Origin: REEB95 sp050729835
Lineage (GTDB): Bacteria > Pseudomonadota > Alphaproteobacteria > ATCC43930 > CGMCC-115725
Direction of reading: 5' to 3'
NCBI GenBank assembly: GCA_050729835.1
Contig: JBOHLS010000011.1
Location: 19,636 to 83,635 of the forward strand
DNA length: 64,000 nt
The notes beneath the pieces were generated by a model. That model was not told where the DNA came from. It ran no database searches and worked only from the letters and a program-made list of their open reading frames with translations. A program made the translations under genes and the position numbers. Shown piece after piece: positions 50,322 through 58,770 of the stretch; the first letter of the stretch is position 1, and every line of letters starts with the position of its first letter.

Positions 50322-51337
50322 AGCTGCGTCTTGCCTGCGTCGCGGCGGTGACGCTCGCGATGTCCTTGATGGGTTGCGCCGGAGTGCCTGACGTGCCGCC
50401 TCATGCCCCCGACATCGTGACGCCCGCGCTCGACGGCGATTTCCTGCGCGCCGACGACGGCGTCAAGCTGCCGCTCTATTCGTGGCTGCCGGCGGGCAGG
50501 CCGCACGCGGTGGTCCTCTATGTCCACGGCTTCAACGACTATTCGCATGCCGTCGCCGGGCCGGCCAAGGCCTTCGCCGCCGACGGCATCGCCACCTTCG
50601 CCTACGACCAGCGCGGTTTCGGCCGCGCGCCCGACCGCGGCCGCTGGGCCGGCGCGCGGCGCATGACGCAGGACCTGGCCGAGGCCACGCAGCTGCTGCG
50701 CGCGCGCTATCCCGGAATCCCACTGTTCGTTTTCGGCGAGAGCATGGGCGGCGCCGTCGCCATCGCCGGCGCGACGGGTGCGGCCGGCGCCGAGAAACCG
50801 GCCGCCGACGGCTATATCCTGCTGGCGCCGGCGGTGTGGGGCCGCGACGAGATGAACATTTTCGAGCGCAGCGCGCTCTGGCTCGCCGGCACTTTCATGC
50901 CCAGCGCCACCTTCACCGGCTCGAGCCTGCACATCATGGCGTCCGACAATATCGAGATGCTGCGCGAGCTTGCCCGCGATCCGCTGTTCATCAAGGCGAC
51001 GCGCGCGGACACCATCGAAGGCCTTGTCGACCTGATGACGCTGGCGCAGAACGCAGCGCCAAAATTCGACCAGCATGCCTTGATTCTCTATGGCGCGCAT
51101 GACGAGCTGATTCCGGCGCGAGCGTTGAAGCGCTTCATCGCCCGGCTGCCGGTGGTGCCGCTGGGCCGGCGCCGCATCGCCTATTACCGCGCCGGCTATC
51201 ACATGCTGGCGCGCGACCTCGAGGCGGCGGCGGTGATCCGTGACATGGAAAGCTGGATGACCGCGCCGACGGCGCCGTTGCCGTCGGGCGCCGACCAGGG
51301 CCTGCCGCCCGGACTCAACGACCAGGCCTGGGGCTAA
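50318..51337 (+). CDS. lipoprotein alpha/beta hydrolase (serine aminopeptidase S33-like)
   Basis: A 339-residue hydrolase with a lipoprotein signal peptide and lipobox LMGC near residue 20, so it is probably membrane-anchored in the periplasm. Oxyanion-hole HGFNDYSH, FAYDQRGFGRAP and nucleophile elbow FGESMGGAVAIAG resemble monoacylglycerol lipases. The acid and histidine lie in LYGAHDELIPARAL and YYRAGYHMLARD. It starts with GTG inside the ABC ATPase stop (GTGA), so the two are translated together; a shared lipid substrate is inference. Confidence 0.88.
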
Positions 51338-51358
51338 TCGCCGATCAGAACCGCCGGC

Positions 51359-53035
51359 TTAGGGGTGCCGGTTCGGCTCGCCGCCGTTGCCCTGCGGTGC
51401 GGGCGGCGTGGGATGCGCGGCCGGCGCCGGATGCGGCGAGGGGGCGTCGGCCGGGCCGCCGCCGGCTTCACCGGCGCATGCTGGACCGGCGCGCACTGCC
51501 AGCCTTGCGGCGTCGGCGTGATGCGCGTGTTCCGCACCGGCCGTTGGATCTTGGCCGGCGGCAATGGATGCGCCGGCGGCGCGGCGGTGCGGCGAAGGGA
51601 TGCGAGATCTGTGGTGGCGTGACGCGCGGCGTGACCGCAGCCTGGCTCTGGGCCGGCGGCGTTGCCGGCCGCGCCGCGTGCACCGGCGTCGGCGGATGCG
51701 GCGCCGGAGCGGCGGCATGGGTTTCAGGCGTCGCGGCCGGCGGGTGTTCCGGCTGACGCGTGGCGGTCGGCGGCGCCGCCGAGGGACGGTATGGGTTTCG
51801 GGCGTCGCCGGCGGTGGATGCTCCAGCTGGCGCGTGGCGATCGGCGGCTGGGCGCCAGGTCCATGCGATTCGGACCCGCGATTGGCGGTCGACAGCAGCG
51901 CCGGCGCGTGTGTCTCGGGCCGCACCGCGGCGGTGGCTTTCTCGCCGCCTCGGGATGCGCGACCGCGGCGCGCGCAGCGGGAGTCGGCTGGACATGCGTC
52001 AGGCTGGCCATCGTCCGCGCATGATCGAGACGCTGCGGGTCGACGTGCAGGACCGCCTTCTGCACCGGCGCGGCGCTGGCGAAGGCATGCGACGAAACCA
52101 CGGTCGCGGCGCGCGCATTGCGGAATTGCGCGGTCTGCGCGGTGTTGTAGTAATTGTTGATCACGACGTTGTTGGTGACATGCGTGCTGTAGCGCACGTA
52201 GTTGACCCGCCGCACATAGGTCGCGCCGGTGTGATACCAGGGATGGAACGGCGCGAAACCCCACGGCGCGGTGTCGACCCAGGTCCAATCCCAGGGCTGG
52301 GCCCACACCCAGTGGCCATAGCGATAGGGCGCCCAATCCGCCGGCACCCCGGTCGGATACCATACCGAGCCGTAGACCGGATCGCTCGTCCATTGGCCGT
52401 ATTGATCGAGGTCCTGATAGCCGGTCATGGTCGGCAGCACGTACCACACGGTCGCGGTCGGCTGGATCTCGCGGCGCTCGCACTCGAGCGCCCAATCGTC
52501 GAACGACGTGGCGTCGGCCTCAGCGAGCTGGAAGGTCGGTGGATTGCCACCGACGACCGCGCTTTCGCCGACGTCGACGGTCAGCGCCGAATGCGGGCCG
52601 GCGACGCACGCGTGTCCCTGGAGCACGCTGACGATCATCTGATTGGCCGGCGCGTTGTCGGGCCCGGGCTCGGCCGCCTCGATGTGATAGCTGCCGTCCG
52701 TCAGCAGATCGGCCTGGCCGAGTGGCGTCAGCACCGCGACGCCGCCCGGCGGCATGGCGATGACGTGGACCTTGATCGTGCCCCGATCGACGCGCAGTCG
52801 CGTCGCGGCGTCATCGAGACGTAGGACGTCGGCTTCGGTCGATTGGTCGAGGCGCAGTTCGACCGCGCCAACCTGGACTTCGGCGCGCGATTGCGGCTCG
52901 GTCCAGAAACCGTCGCTGGTGGTGACCGGATAGTTGATCACCGCCTGCGACCACTGATCCTGGTCGGGCGCGTGGAACGAGACGCTGCCTTCGATGTAGC
53001 TCAGCCGTCCGACGCGGCCGGGCGGCCAAAACGGC
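51359..53035 (-). pseudogene. decayed DUF6600-family gene with frameshifts and a proline-rich tail
   Basis: The conserved core begins GRVGRLSYIEGSVSFHAPD and runs through QWTSDPVYGSVWYPTGVP and YVRYSTHVTNNVVINNYYN, a DUF6600 (FecR-like, exported) protein. The 5' end is missing: no ATG, GTG or TTG occurs in this frame between the upstream terminator and a GTG at 52941 inside the conserved domain, and no signal peptide can be read. Near the 3' end the protein-like frame changes repeatedly. The proline-rich tail continues in other frames (KATAAVRPETHAPALLSTA, then ATRQPEHPPAATPETHAAA, then RNTRITPTPQGWQ) before stopping at 51359. Sequencing error is an alternative, but neighbouring genes are intact. 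Confidence 0.7.
51717..51850. repeat. tandem repeat of about 57 bp, 74 bp apart
   Basis: Two copies starting atgggtttc at 51717 and 51791 are about 80% alike and encode the same minus-strand peptide pattern (ATRQxEHPPxATPETH). The offset of 74 bp is not a multiple of three, so the copies sit in different frames. Confidence 0.65.
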
Positions 53036-53063
53036 GGCAGCCGCCCGGACCCGGGCGGCTGCC
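53036..53063 (-). terminator. rho-independent terminator after the substrate-binding protein gene
   Basis: Perfect 12 bp inverted repeat (ggcagccgcccg and its complement) with a 4 nt loop, 25 bp beyond the stop at 53088. On the minus strand it is followed by gccgtttt, a short T run. It separates the binding-protein gene from the decayed DUF6600 gene. Confidence 0.65.
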
Positions 53064-53087
53064 TTAGGCGCGGCGCCGGCGCGGCGC

Positions 53088-54278
53088 CTATTCCATATGG
53101 TTCTCGATCTTCCAGGGATCCTTGACCATCGGATAGGTCTCGATGGGCACGTTGGCGAGATGGCCGTTCACCTTCTCGATACGGCAGATATAGACGTTCT
53201 GGACGATGTCGCGCGTCTTGGGGTCGATCATGATCGGGCCGCGCGGGCTTTCATGTCGCCAGCCCTTGATCACCGCCATCGCCTTGTCGCCATCGATCTT
53301 GCCGTGAAGCTTCTCGACCACGTGATAGATCAGCGCCATGCCGTCATAGGCGCCGACAGCGAACAGGTCGGGCTCCTTGTCGGCGCCGTAGGCCTTCTGC
53401 CAGGCGGCAACAAACTCTTCATTGGCCTTCGACTTGCGCGCCGCGGTGTAGTGCGTGGCGATGGTGATGCCGACGGCGAAGTCGGGCAGGTTCTGGAGAT
53501 CGTTCTCGTCGCCCACCTCGGCACTCGGCAGCAGCTGGATCTTGGCCTTGTCGAGGCCGAGATCGTGGAAGGTCTTGACGAAGCTGACCGGCTGGCTGCC
53601 GCCCGGGATGAAGGCGTAGAGGCCCTGCGGCCGCTTGTCGAGCACGCGCTGCAGGAACGGCGCGAAGTCGGGGTGCATCAGCGGAAAGCGGACGCTGTCG
53701 ACGATGGTGCCGCCGGCGGCGGTGAAGGCACGCTTGAACGCGGCCTCGGCGTCAAGTCCGGGCGCGTAATCCGACACCGCGGTGTAAACCCGCTTCATGC
53801 CGCCCTTGGTCGCCGCCCACTTGCCGAAGATCTCGCTGGTCTGCGGCAGGGTCAGCGAGGTGCGCGTGATATAAGGCGACTTGGCGGTGATCACCGCGGT
53901 CGCCGCGTTCATGATCACCATCGGCACCTTGGCCTGGGTCACGTCGGGCGCGGCGGCGAGCGCCTCGGGCGTCAAGATGAAGCCGGTGAGGAACTGGACG
54001 TGATCGCGCGTCAGCAGCTCCTGCGCCATGCGCTTCGAGGTGTCGACGCTGCCTTGCGCGTCGCGCTTGACGAGCTCGATCTTGACGCCGCCGACGGTGT
54101 CGCCGTGCTGCTTCATGTAGAGGTCGATCGCTTTCTGCATGGTGTCGCCGAGCCGCGCGAACGGGCCGGTGTAATGCAGGATGACGCCGACCTTGACGGT
54201 GTCCTCGGCGCGCGCCGGCGCGGCCGCGGCAAGCACGAGCGCCGCGAGCGCGGCGGCAACGACTTTCAGGCTCCGCAT
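53088..54278 (-). CDS. ABC transporter substrate-binding protein, branched-chain amino-acid type
   Basis: A 396-residue periplasmic binding protein of the type I (LivJ) fold. The signal peptide is VVAAALAALVLAAAAPARA, then the ligand-binding lobe VKVGVILHYTGPFARLGDTM, VDTSKRMAQELLTRDHV and VGAYDGMALIYHVVEKL. No permease or ATPase gene is adjacent, so it either works with a distant transporter or feeds a sensor. The ligand may be an amino acid or an aromatic acid. ATG 54278 has a good ggggagg ribosome site. A terminator follows. Confidence 0.92.
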   Translation of the reverse strand: MRSLKVVAAALAALVLAAAAPARAEDTVKVGVILHYTGPFARLGDTMQKAIDLYMKQHGDTVGGVKIELVKRDAQGSVDTSKRMAQELLTRDHVQFLTGFILTPEALAAAPDVTQAKVPMVIMNAATAVITAKSPYITRTSLTLPQTSEIFGKWAATKGGMKRVYTAVSDYAPGLDAEAAFKRAFTAAGGTIVDSVRFPLMHPDFAPFLQRVLDKRPQGLYAFIPGGSQPVSFVKTFHDLGLDKAKIQLLPSAEVGDENDLQNLPDFAVGITIATHYTAARKSKANEEFVAAWQKAYGADKEPDLFAVGAYDGMALIYHVVEKLHGKIDGDKAMAVIKGWRHESPRGPIMIDPKTRDIVQNVYICRIEKVNGHLANVPIETYPMVKDPWKIENHME

Positions 54279-54397
54279 GTGTCCTCCCCTGGTCGAGCGC
54301 TGGCGGCCCGTTGCGCGATTGTCGCGCGAAAGCCGGGCGCCGACAACGACGCTCGCGAACCGCGCCGTGCGCCGTGGGCGGCTGTCCAAAACCGCGG

Positions 54398-54943
54398 TCA
54401 AAAGCCGCGCCGGGTCTTGAGGAACTCGATCTCCGCGGCGGTCGATGACCGGCCCAGTATGGCGTTGCGGTGCGGAAAGCGGCCGAAGCGGTCGACGATC
54501 GCCCGGTGCCACCGGGCCTGGACGAGCGATTCGCCCTCGCCCAGCGTCTGGCACAATTCGACCGCGCGCGCCTGGGCCGCGCGATCCTCGGCGTGCATAA
54601 ACGGCAGATAGAAGAAGAGCCGTCGCGTCTTATCGAAGGCTCGATCAAAGCCGAGCATCACCGCGCGCTGCGCCGCCGCGAGCGCCGCGGCGTCGACGGC
54701 ATAGGTCTCGGGTCGGTCGCGATAGAGATTGCGCGGGAACTGGTCGAGCGCGATGACCGCGGCGAGTGCCGATTCGGGCGCCAGCAGCGCGCCGGCCGGC
54801 AAGCAGCGGCGCAATTCCTCGTGCAGCGCGAGGAAGCGCATACGCACCAGCGCATCGGTGCTTTCGTCGCCGCTGAACCACGCCAGCGGCGGCAATTCCG
54901 CGAACCAGAAATGGAGAACGTCGTCGATCCAGGGCTGGGTCAT
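54398..54943 (-). CDS. DUF924 family protein
   Basis: A 181-residue helical protein. It begins WIDDVLHFWFAELPPLAWF, and contains ALDQFPRNLYRD and LPFMHAEDRAAQARAVELC, the DUF924 family marks. Structures in the family show a TPR-like fold; the function is unknown. It is the last ordinary gene before tRNA-Arg and the island. Confidence 0.88.
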   Translation of the reverse strand: MTQPWIDDVLHFWFAELPPLAWFSGDESTDALVRMRFLALHEELRRCLPAGALLAPESALAAVIALDQFPRNLYRDRPETYAVDAAALAAAQRAVMLGFDRAFDKTRRLFFYLPFMHAEDRAAQARAVELCQTLGEGESLVQARWHRAIVDRFGRFPHRNAILGRSSTAAEIEFLKTRRGF

Positions 54944-55030
54944 TGGCCTGCGTCGAGGCGCTCTCTATAGCACCGGACGAGCCGGCGCGTCTTGTCCGCC
55001 ATCGCCGCTTGTCCTATCGTCGCCGCCAGC

Positions 55031-55107
<77 letters not shown>

Positions 55108-55154
55108 GCGTTTTCCACAATTTTTTAGGGATGCGCCAAGGCCGTAAAATCGGC

Positions 55155-55176
55155 CTAGCCAACAGCTAGCCAACAG
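55155..55176. repeat. tandem 11 bp direct repeat next to tRNA-Arg
   Basis: ctagccaacag occurs twice, back to back (55155-55165 and 55166-55176), 48 bp after the tRNA end. Direct repeats here are typical of integrase arm-binding sites beside a tRNA attachment site; that role is inferred. Confidence 0.5.
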
Positions 55177-55443
55177 AAAGCGCGGCTTGGCGATGGCTAC
55201 CGGCGGCATGGCGGCGATCCGCTGCCCGGCAAACGCGCGCCGGGGCCAGCGCATTAGCCACGCTGTGGCGCGCTCACGTTTTGCCTCCTACCCCCGCCCC
55301 CCGGACTACCTTGGCGCTGGCCAACGCGCGCCCTGGGCCATCTGTGAGCGTCATCCGGGCGCGCCAGGACCAGGGAATGGCGGAAAGCCGTCGAGCCGCG
55401 CCAGCGTCGGGTCCGGCGGCACTATCGCCACGTCACTAGCCGC

Positions 55444-55569
55444 CTTGTTCCGTTGTCCTTGGGACCCCTAACTAGTGACTTGTTCCGTGGACCTTCGACG
55501 GGCTCCCGGGTTAAAGACAATTCTCCGGCGCTAGGTCCGTGGCAATAGTTCCGTGTGAATAGTTCCATG
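55444..55569. repeat. short direct repeats upstream of the HTH gene
   Basis: cttgttccgtnGnCCTT-type copies at 55444-55460 and 55479-55495 (15 of 17 bases shared, 35 bp apart). Closely related aatagttccRtg copies lie at 55544-55555 and 55558-55569. An 8 bp inverted repeat, gtcactag (55432-55439) and ctagtgac (55472-55479), brackets the first. Candidate operator sites for the DNA-binding protein encoded at 55727. Confidence 0.45.
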
Positions 55570-55726
55570 GGATTCCGCGCGTGCGATCCCTTTCCCGGCC
55601 GACGACGTTTTCGGAAGCCTCGCCAGCGGGTAGACTCACGCGGGCAGGGATAGGCTGATCCCCGACACGCGCGGACACCGCACCGCGCTTCCCTGCCGAC
55701 ACCATGCGGGCGCCTACGGGGACGCG

Positions 55727-56392
55727 GTGCCGAACGGCGCATTCCAGACCGGGCAAATAGCTATCGTCGTCGAGCGGTTTCAGAAATGCGGCATCGACCC
55801 GGCGCCGCTCCTGGACGCTATGGCCGGGCGTGTTGCTTCAATCAACAGCCTGTCGCGCGAGGTCCTGGCACATGCACGTGAATACCAGACCGCGAGCGCA
55901 AGCCGCGACCGGCGCCGTGCCTCCAAGGGTAAGAGCGGCGCGGCTGCCGAGGAAGCCCGGGGCGGCATGGGATTGACGCCGGTGCGCGGCGAAGGGCGCC
56001 TTCCGCAGTCCGTCGTCGGATTTTTCATAACGCTGATGATTGAGGCGTGCGCTTGCGTAGACGTGGCGCCGCCGAAGGCGCTTGCACAGCTTGTGCGCGC
56101 ACACCTTGGGGCCGACACGTTCGCCATTCAACAGTTGAAGGCGCCCGACGCATTCGACAAGGCGGCTCGCTACAAGCTCGCCTATCCCGACGCTGGCCAG
56201 GACGAAATTGCTCGCCATGCTGGCGTCAGCCGTCCACGCGTCAGCCAGTGGATTAAGAATGGGAGCCTCGAAAGAACCGTTGAACGCTTAGGAAAGCTTC
56301 GGGGGGCCGCTGACCTGATTCGCAGCACGACGCCACGACGCCACGCGCGTAACCGCGTAACGAAGAAGGCGCACCCTTACGGGCCGGTTTAG
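55727..56392 (+). CDS. HTH DNA-binding protein of the island
   Basis: A 221-residue protein of no named family I recognise. The clear feature is a helix-turn-helix near residues 150-182: YPDAGQDEIARHAGVSRPRV followed by SQWIKNGS. A hydrophobic helix-rich middle (SVVGFFITLMIEACACVDV) and a basic tail (TTPRRHARNRVTKKA) flank it. The start is GTG 55727 with gggga upstream; no ATG fits in frame. It probably regulates the island or represses its own promoter, where repeats lie. Codon use looks like that of the following mobile-element genes. Confidence 0.6.
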   Translation: MPNGAFQTGQIAIVVERFQKCGIDPAPLLDAMAGRVASINSLSREVLAHAREYQTASASRDRRRASKGKSGAAAEEARGGMGLTPVRGEGRLPQSVVGFFITLMIEACACVDVAPPKALAQLVRAHLGADTFAIQQLKAPDAFDKAARYKLAYPDAGQDEIARHAGVSRPRVSQWIKNGSLERTVERLGKLRGAADLIRSTTPRRHARNRVTKKAHPYGPV

Positions 56393-56427
56393 GGTTTTCA
56401 TTGATTTCCCCAAAGTTGGAGGAACGG

Positions 56428-56667
56428 ATGGAAGCCCCAAATGGTTTAGAAAAACTGCTTCGGCGAGCCGACGCGGCACGCGCGTTGAGCGACGCCGGCT
56501 ATCCGATTGCCCGAGCGACGCTGGCGACGCTCGCCTGCCGCGGTGACGGGCCGGCGTTTCGAAAATTCGGCCGAGTGCCGCTGTACCGGCTCGGCGATTT
56601 GCTCGACTGGGCGCGGGCGCGCACCGCGCCGCCACGCCGTTCATCAAGCGAGGCGGACGCCGCGTGA
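56428..56667 (+). CDS. excisionase-like HTH protein
   Basis: A 79-residue protein. LLRRADAARALSDAGYPIAR and ATLACRGDGPAFRKFGRVPL fit the short MerR-like/AlpA-type excisionase and regulator family of mobile elements, in which GPxFRKxGRxxLY is typical. Excisionases direct integrase toward excision, but no integrase is seen here. ATG 56428 has ggagg upstream; a TTG at 56401 is less likely. The following GTG overlaps its stop. Confidence 0.65.
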   Translation: MEAPNGLEKLLRRADAARALSDAGYPIARATLATLACRGDGPAFRKFGRVPLYRLGDLLDWARARTAPPRRSSSEADAA

Positions 56668-56927
56668 CACCACCGAGGGCGCCGCCCGAAAACGGCGCGG
56701 CCCGGAACGTCCCGGCCAGGGTGTCCAAGCCGCAAGTTCAAGTTCAGGATGAAACGGATCATAGCCCCGCGGTGTCGGCATCGCAACGGCGTCGGCGCGT
56801 ATCGCAGGGTGAAAGGCGGCGCCAGCTTTACGCGGATGCACTGGCGGCGGAGCGGCGGTTCGTCGAGCAGTGGTGCAGCGGCGGCGACCTCATTCCGCCC
56901 CCCGCTTCGCGCCGAGGCTCGCCATGA
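56664..56927 (+). CDS. hypothetical island protein
   Basis: An 87-residue ORF starting with GTG overlapping the excisionase-like stop (GTGA) and ending at the next gene's ATG (ATGA). This double overlap is its main support. It is polar: a Pro/Ala-rich N-terminus, then SQRRRRVSQGERRRQLYADA and a helical end. No family recognised. Confidence 0.45.
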   Translation: MTPPRAPPENGAARNVPARVSKPQVQVQDETDHSPAVSASQRRRRVSQGERRRQLYADALAAERRFVEQWCSGGDLIPPPASRRGSP

Positions 56928-58237
56928 CCGGGGCGGACGGCGCCGATGACGCGGCGGAGATCGCGCGGTCATCGGCGTTGCTCGATGGTGCGCCCATACC
57001 CTCAAAAAGCGGCGCAACAGTGCAACAGCAAAAAATCGAGACCGCCAATGGCGACGATCACAAGGGGTTGCGAAAGCCGCTGGCGTTGCGTGCCGACATT
57101 CTCGCCGCCTTGGATCAAGTTCTGAGAGACATCGGGTTGGTCGGAGAGCGGCGCGCCGCGCGGCTGCTTTACCTCGCGGTGACGAGCCGGGTCTTACCGC
57201 GCATCGTTTCGATCGCGGTCAAGGGGCCGTCGAGCGTCGGCAAGTCCGAGCTTGTCAAAAAGGTGTTGGCGCTGTTCCCTGAGGAGGCGGCGTACGGGCT
57301 GACGAGTATGAGCGAAAAAGCCCTCATCTATGATGACGAGCCGCTGCAACACCGGATGCTTGTAATATACGAATGGGCGGCCGTGAGTAGCGAATTTCAA
57401 AGCTACCTCGTACGCACGCTCCTAAGCGAAGGGCGCCTCATCCATCCGGTCACGGTGAAGGGAGCGGACGGCCAATTTTCCACGGTCACTATCGAGCGCG
57501 AGGGACCAACGGGGCTTCTCGTCACTACCACCGGCACGGACCTGCATCCCGAGAATGAGACGCGGATGTTGTCGGTGGGCGTCTCCGACAGCACCGAACA
57601 GACGCGGGCGATCCTCCGAGCGCAAGCGGAGGATGCGCAAGGTGAGCGACCGCCTCACGTCGATCTTGAGCCGTGGCGCGCGTTGCAGCGAGACATTGGG
57701 GCCGCGGTACCGGCGAACGTGCGCATCCCGTTCGCGACGAAGCTCGCGGAATTGGTCCCGCCCGCCGCGTTGCGGCTGCGCCGGGACTTCCCCACGATCT
57801 TGAGCTTGATCCAGGCGCATGCGGTGCTCCACCGGGCGACGCGGGAGTGCGACGGCGCGGGCGCTATCGTCGCGACAGTTGCCGACTATGCCGCGTGTTA
57901 TGGGCTCGTCGCGGACCTGGTTTCGGAAGGCGTTGACGGGACAGTCAGCGGCACCGTGCGCGAGACCGTCGACGCCGTGAGGGCTTTCCGGGAGGAACAC
58001 AAGTCGGCGCCGAGCGTCACCGAGCTTGCGAAAGCGCTCGGCCTGCACAAGTCCAGCGTCTCGCGGCGCGTGAATGTGGCGCGCGGCAGAGGTTACCTTA
58101 AAAACGGCGTGACGAAGGCCGGGTTAGAGGCCCGGCTAGTTCTCGGGGAACCGCTACCGGATGCTGTCGAGGTGCTGCCGACACCGGGGCGGCTGGCAGA
58201 GGTGTTGCGGTGTTGCAGCGATTTCCAGGTGGTATGA
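56924..58237 (+). CDS. AAA-type ATPase with C-terminal HTH (mobile-element replication or control protein)
   Basis: A 437-residue protein. The N-terminal 50 residues are polar. Walker A is VKGPSSVGKSELVKKVLALF (101-108 core) and a Walker B-like RMLVIYEWA is at 144-152, then LVRTLLSEGRLIHPVTV. A HTH (PSVTELAKALGLHKSSVSRR) lies near the C-terminus. Similar ATPases occur in integrative elements and prophages near primase-like genes; helicase or loader activity is plausible, not shown. ATG 56924 overlaps the preceding stop. Repeats of gttgcagtgttgcag flank the coding region. Confidence 0.6.
   Translation: MTGADGADDAAEIARSSALLDGAPIPSKSGATVQQQKIETANGDDHKGLRKPLALRADILAALDQVLRDIGLVGERRAARLLYLAVTSRVLPRIVSIAVKGPSSVGKSELVKKVLALFPEEAAYGLTSMSEKALIYDDEPLQHRMLVIYEWAAVSSEFQSYLVRTLLSEGRLIHPVTVKGADGQFSTVTIEREGPTGLLVTTTGTDLHPENETRMLSVGVSDSTEQTRAILRAQAEDAQGERPPHVDLEPWRALQRDIGAAVPANVRIPFATKLAELVPPAALRLRRDFPTILSLIQAHAVLHRATRECDGAGAIVATVADYAACYGLVADLVSEGVDGTVSGTVRETVDAVRAFREEHKSAPSVTELAKALGLHKSSVSRRVNVARGRGYLKNGVTKAGLEARLVLGEPLPDAVEVLPTPGRLAEVLRCCSDFQVV
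57014..57026 (-). repeat. inverted copy of the gttgcagtgttgc repeat
   Basis: gcaacagtgcaac on the plus strand, inside the 5' part of the ATPase gene, is the reverse complement of gttgcactgttgc, 12 of 13 bases alike to the copies beyond the gene's 3' end. Confidence 0.4.
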
Positions 58238-58260
58238 CCGTTGCAGTGTTGCAGTGATTT
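58204..58260 (+). repeat. iteron-like direct repeats at the ATPase 3' end
   Basis: Two 21 bp copies (58204-58224 and 58240-58260), 19 of 21 bases alike and 36 bp apart. Each contains gttgc-tgttgcag-gattt. The first is inside the last codons of the ATPase gene. Confidence 0.5.
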
Positions 58261-58294
58261 TCGAGGGATATGGCCGCGTGACCGCGAAAATCAC
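58254..58294. promoter_or_regulatory. 10 bp inverted repeat downstream of the ATPase gene
   Basis: gtgattttcg (58254-58263) and cgaaaatcac (58285-58294) are perfect complements separated by 21 bp, overlapping the second iteron-like copy. It could be a transcription terminator, protein-binding site or origin element. Confidence 0.4.
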
Positions 58295-58371
58295 ATGGCC
58301 CTGTGGGATAGCGGCAAGCCGCGGCCAGGATTGCGCAGGCCCTAGTTGCGTGCCGGTCGAGGGAGTGTCAT

Positions 58372-58770
58372 ATGGTGTCAGGGCGGATTGCTAACAGGCG
58401 TCGATCAATGCCATGGACCAAAGGACACAGCGGCAATCCGAATGGGCGGCCGAAGGCCGACGGCGAAATCCGCGACTTGGCGCGCCAGCACACCGAAGCC
58501 GCGCTGCGGACGCTCATTGAGATAGCCGCGCATGGCGAGAATGAAAGCGCCCGCGTCACCGCGGCGAACTCCATTTTGGATCGCGGTTGGGGCAAGCCCG
58601 CGGTGCCGCTTGTCGCCGCCGAAGCGCCAAAGGTCATCACACTCAACATCGGTCCGACGCTTCGGCCGCCGCACCGCAATGGCGACACCGGCGAGCAAGC
58701 AGCCCCCGCGATCGAGGACGCGAGCAACGCGCGATCGCTAGCACCGGTCCGTTCGTCCAGCGACAGTTAG
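58372..58770 (+). CDS. DUF5681 domain protein
   Basis: A 132-residue protein with KGHSGNPNGRPKADGEIRDL, the DUF5681 signature seen in phage and integrative-element proteins, often near terminase-like genes. The middle (ALRTLIEIAAHGENESARV) is helical; the tail is low complexity. ATG 58372 follows gggag at a good distance; ATG 58408 is an alternative start. The frame would continue 24 codons past the TAG before the next stop. Confidence 0.65.
   Translation: MVSGRIANRRRSMPWTKGHSGNPNGRPKADGEIRDLARQHTEAALRTLIEIAAHGENESARVTAANSILDRGWGKPAVPLVAAEAPKVITLNIGPTLRPPHRNGDTGEQAAPAIEDASNARSLAPVRSSSDS

Larger units (their letters stand above)
55108..55726. other. 619 bp non-coding region at the island's left edge
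   Basis: No convincing gene. It holds the hairpin aggccg-taaaat-cggcct (55139-55156), a perfect tandem 11 bp repeat (55155-55176), a long-range inverted repeat (55432-55439 with 55472-55479) and two groups of short direct repeats (55444-55495 and 55544-55569). Two open frames in it (55187-55471 plus, 55422-55742 minus) have Arg/Pro/Ser-rich, non-protein-like sequences. A leader or att region is the likely role. Confidence 0.5.

Noticed and set aside
51564..52824. Long plus-strand open frames (198 and 354 codons) opposite the DUF6600 gene.
   Set aside because: They have Arg-rich, non-protein-like composition, and the minus strand carries clear family motifs.
55422..55742. 106-codon minus-strand open frame before the HTH gene.
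   Set aside because: Composition is Arg/Pro-rich, there is no ribosome site or homology-like motif, and it crosses the repeat cluster.
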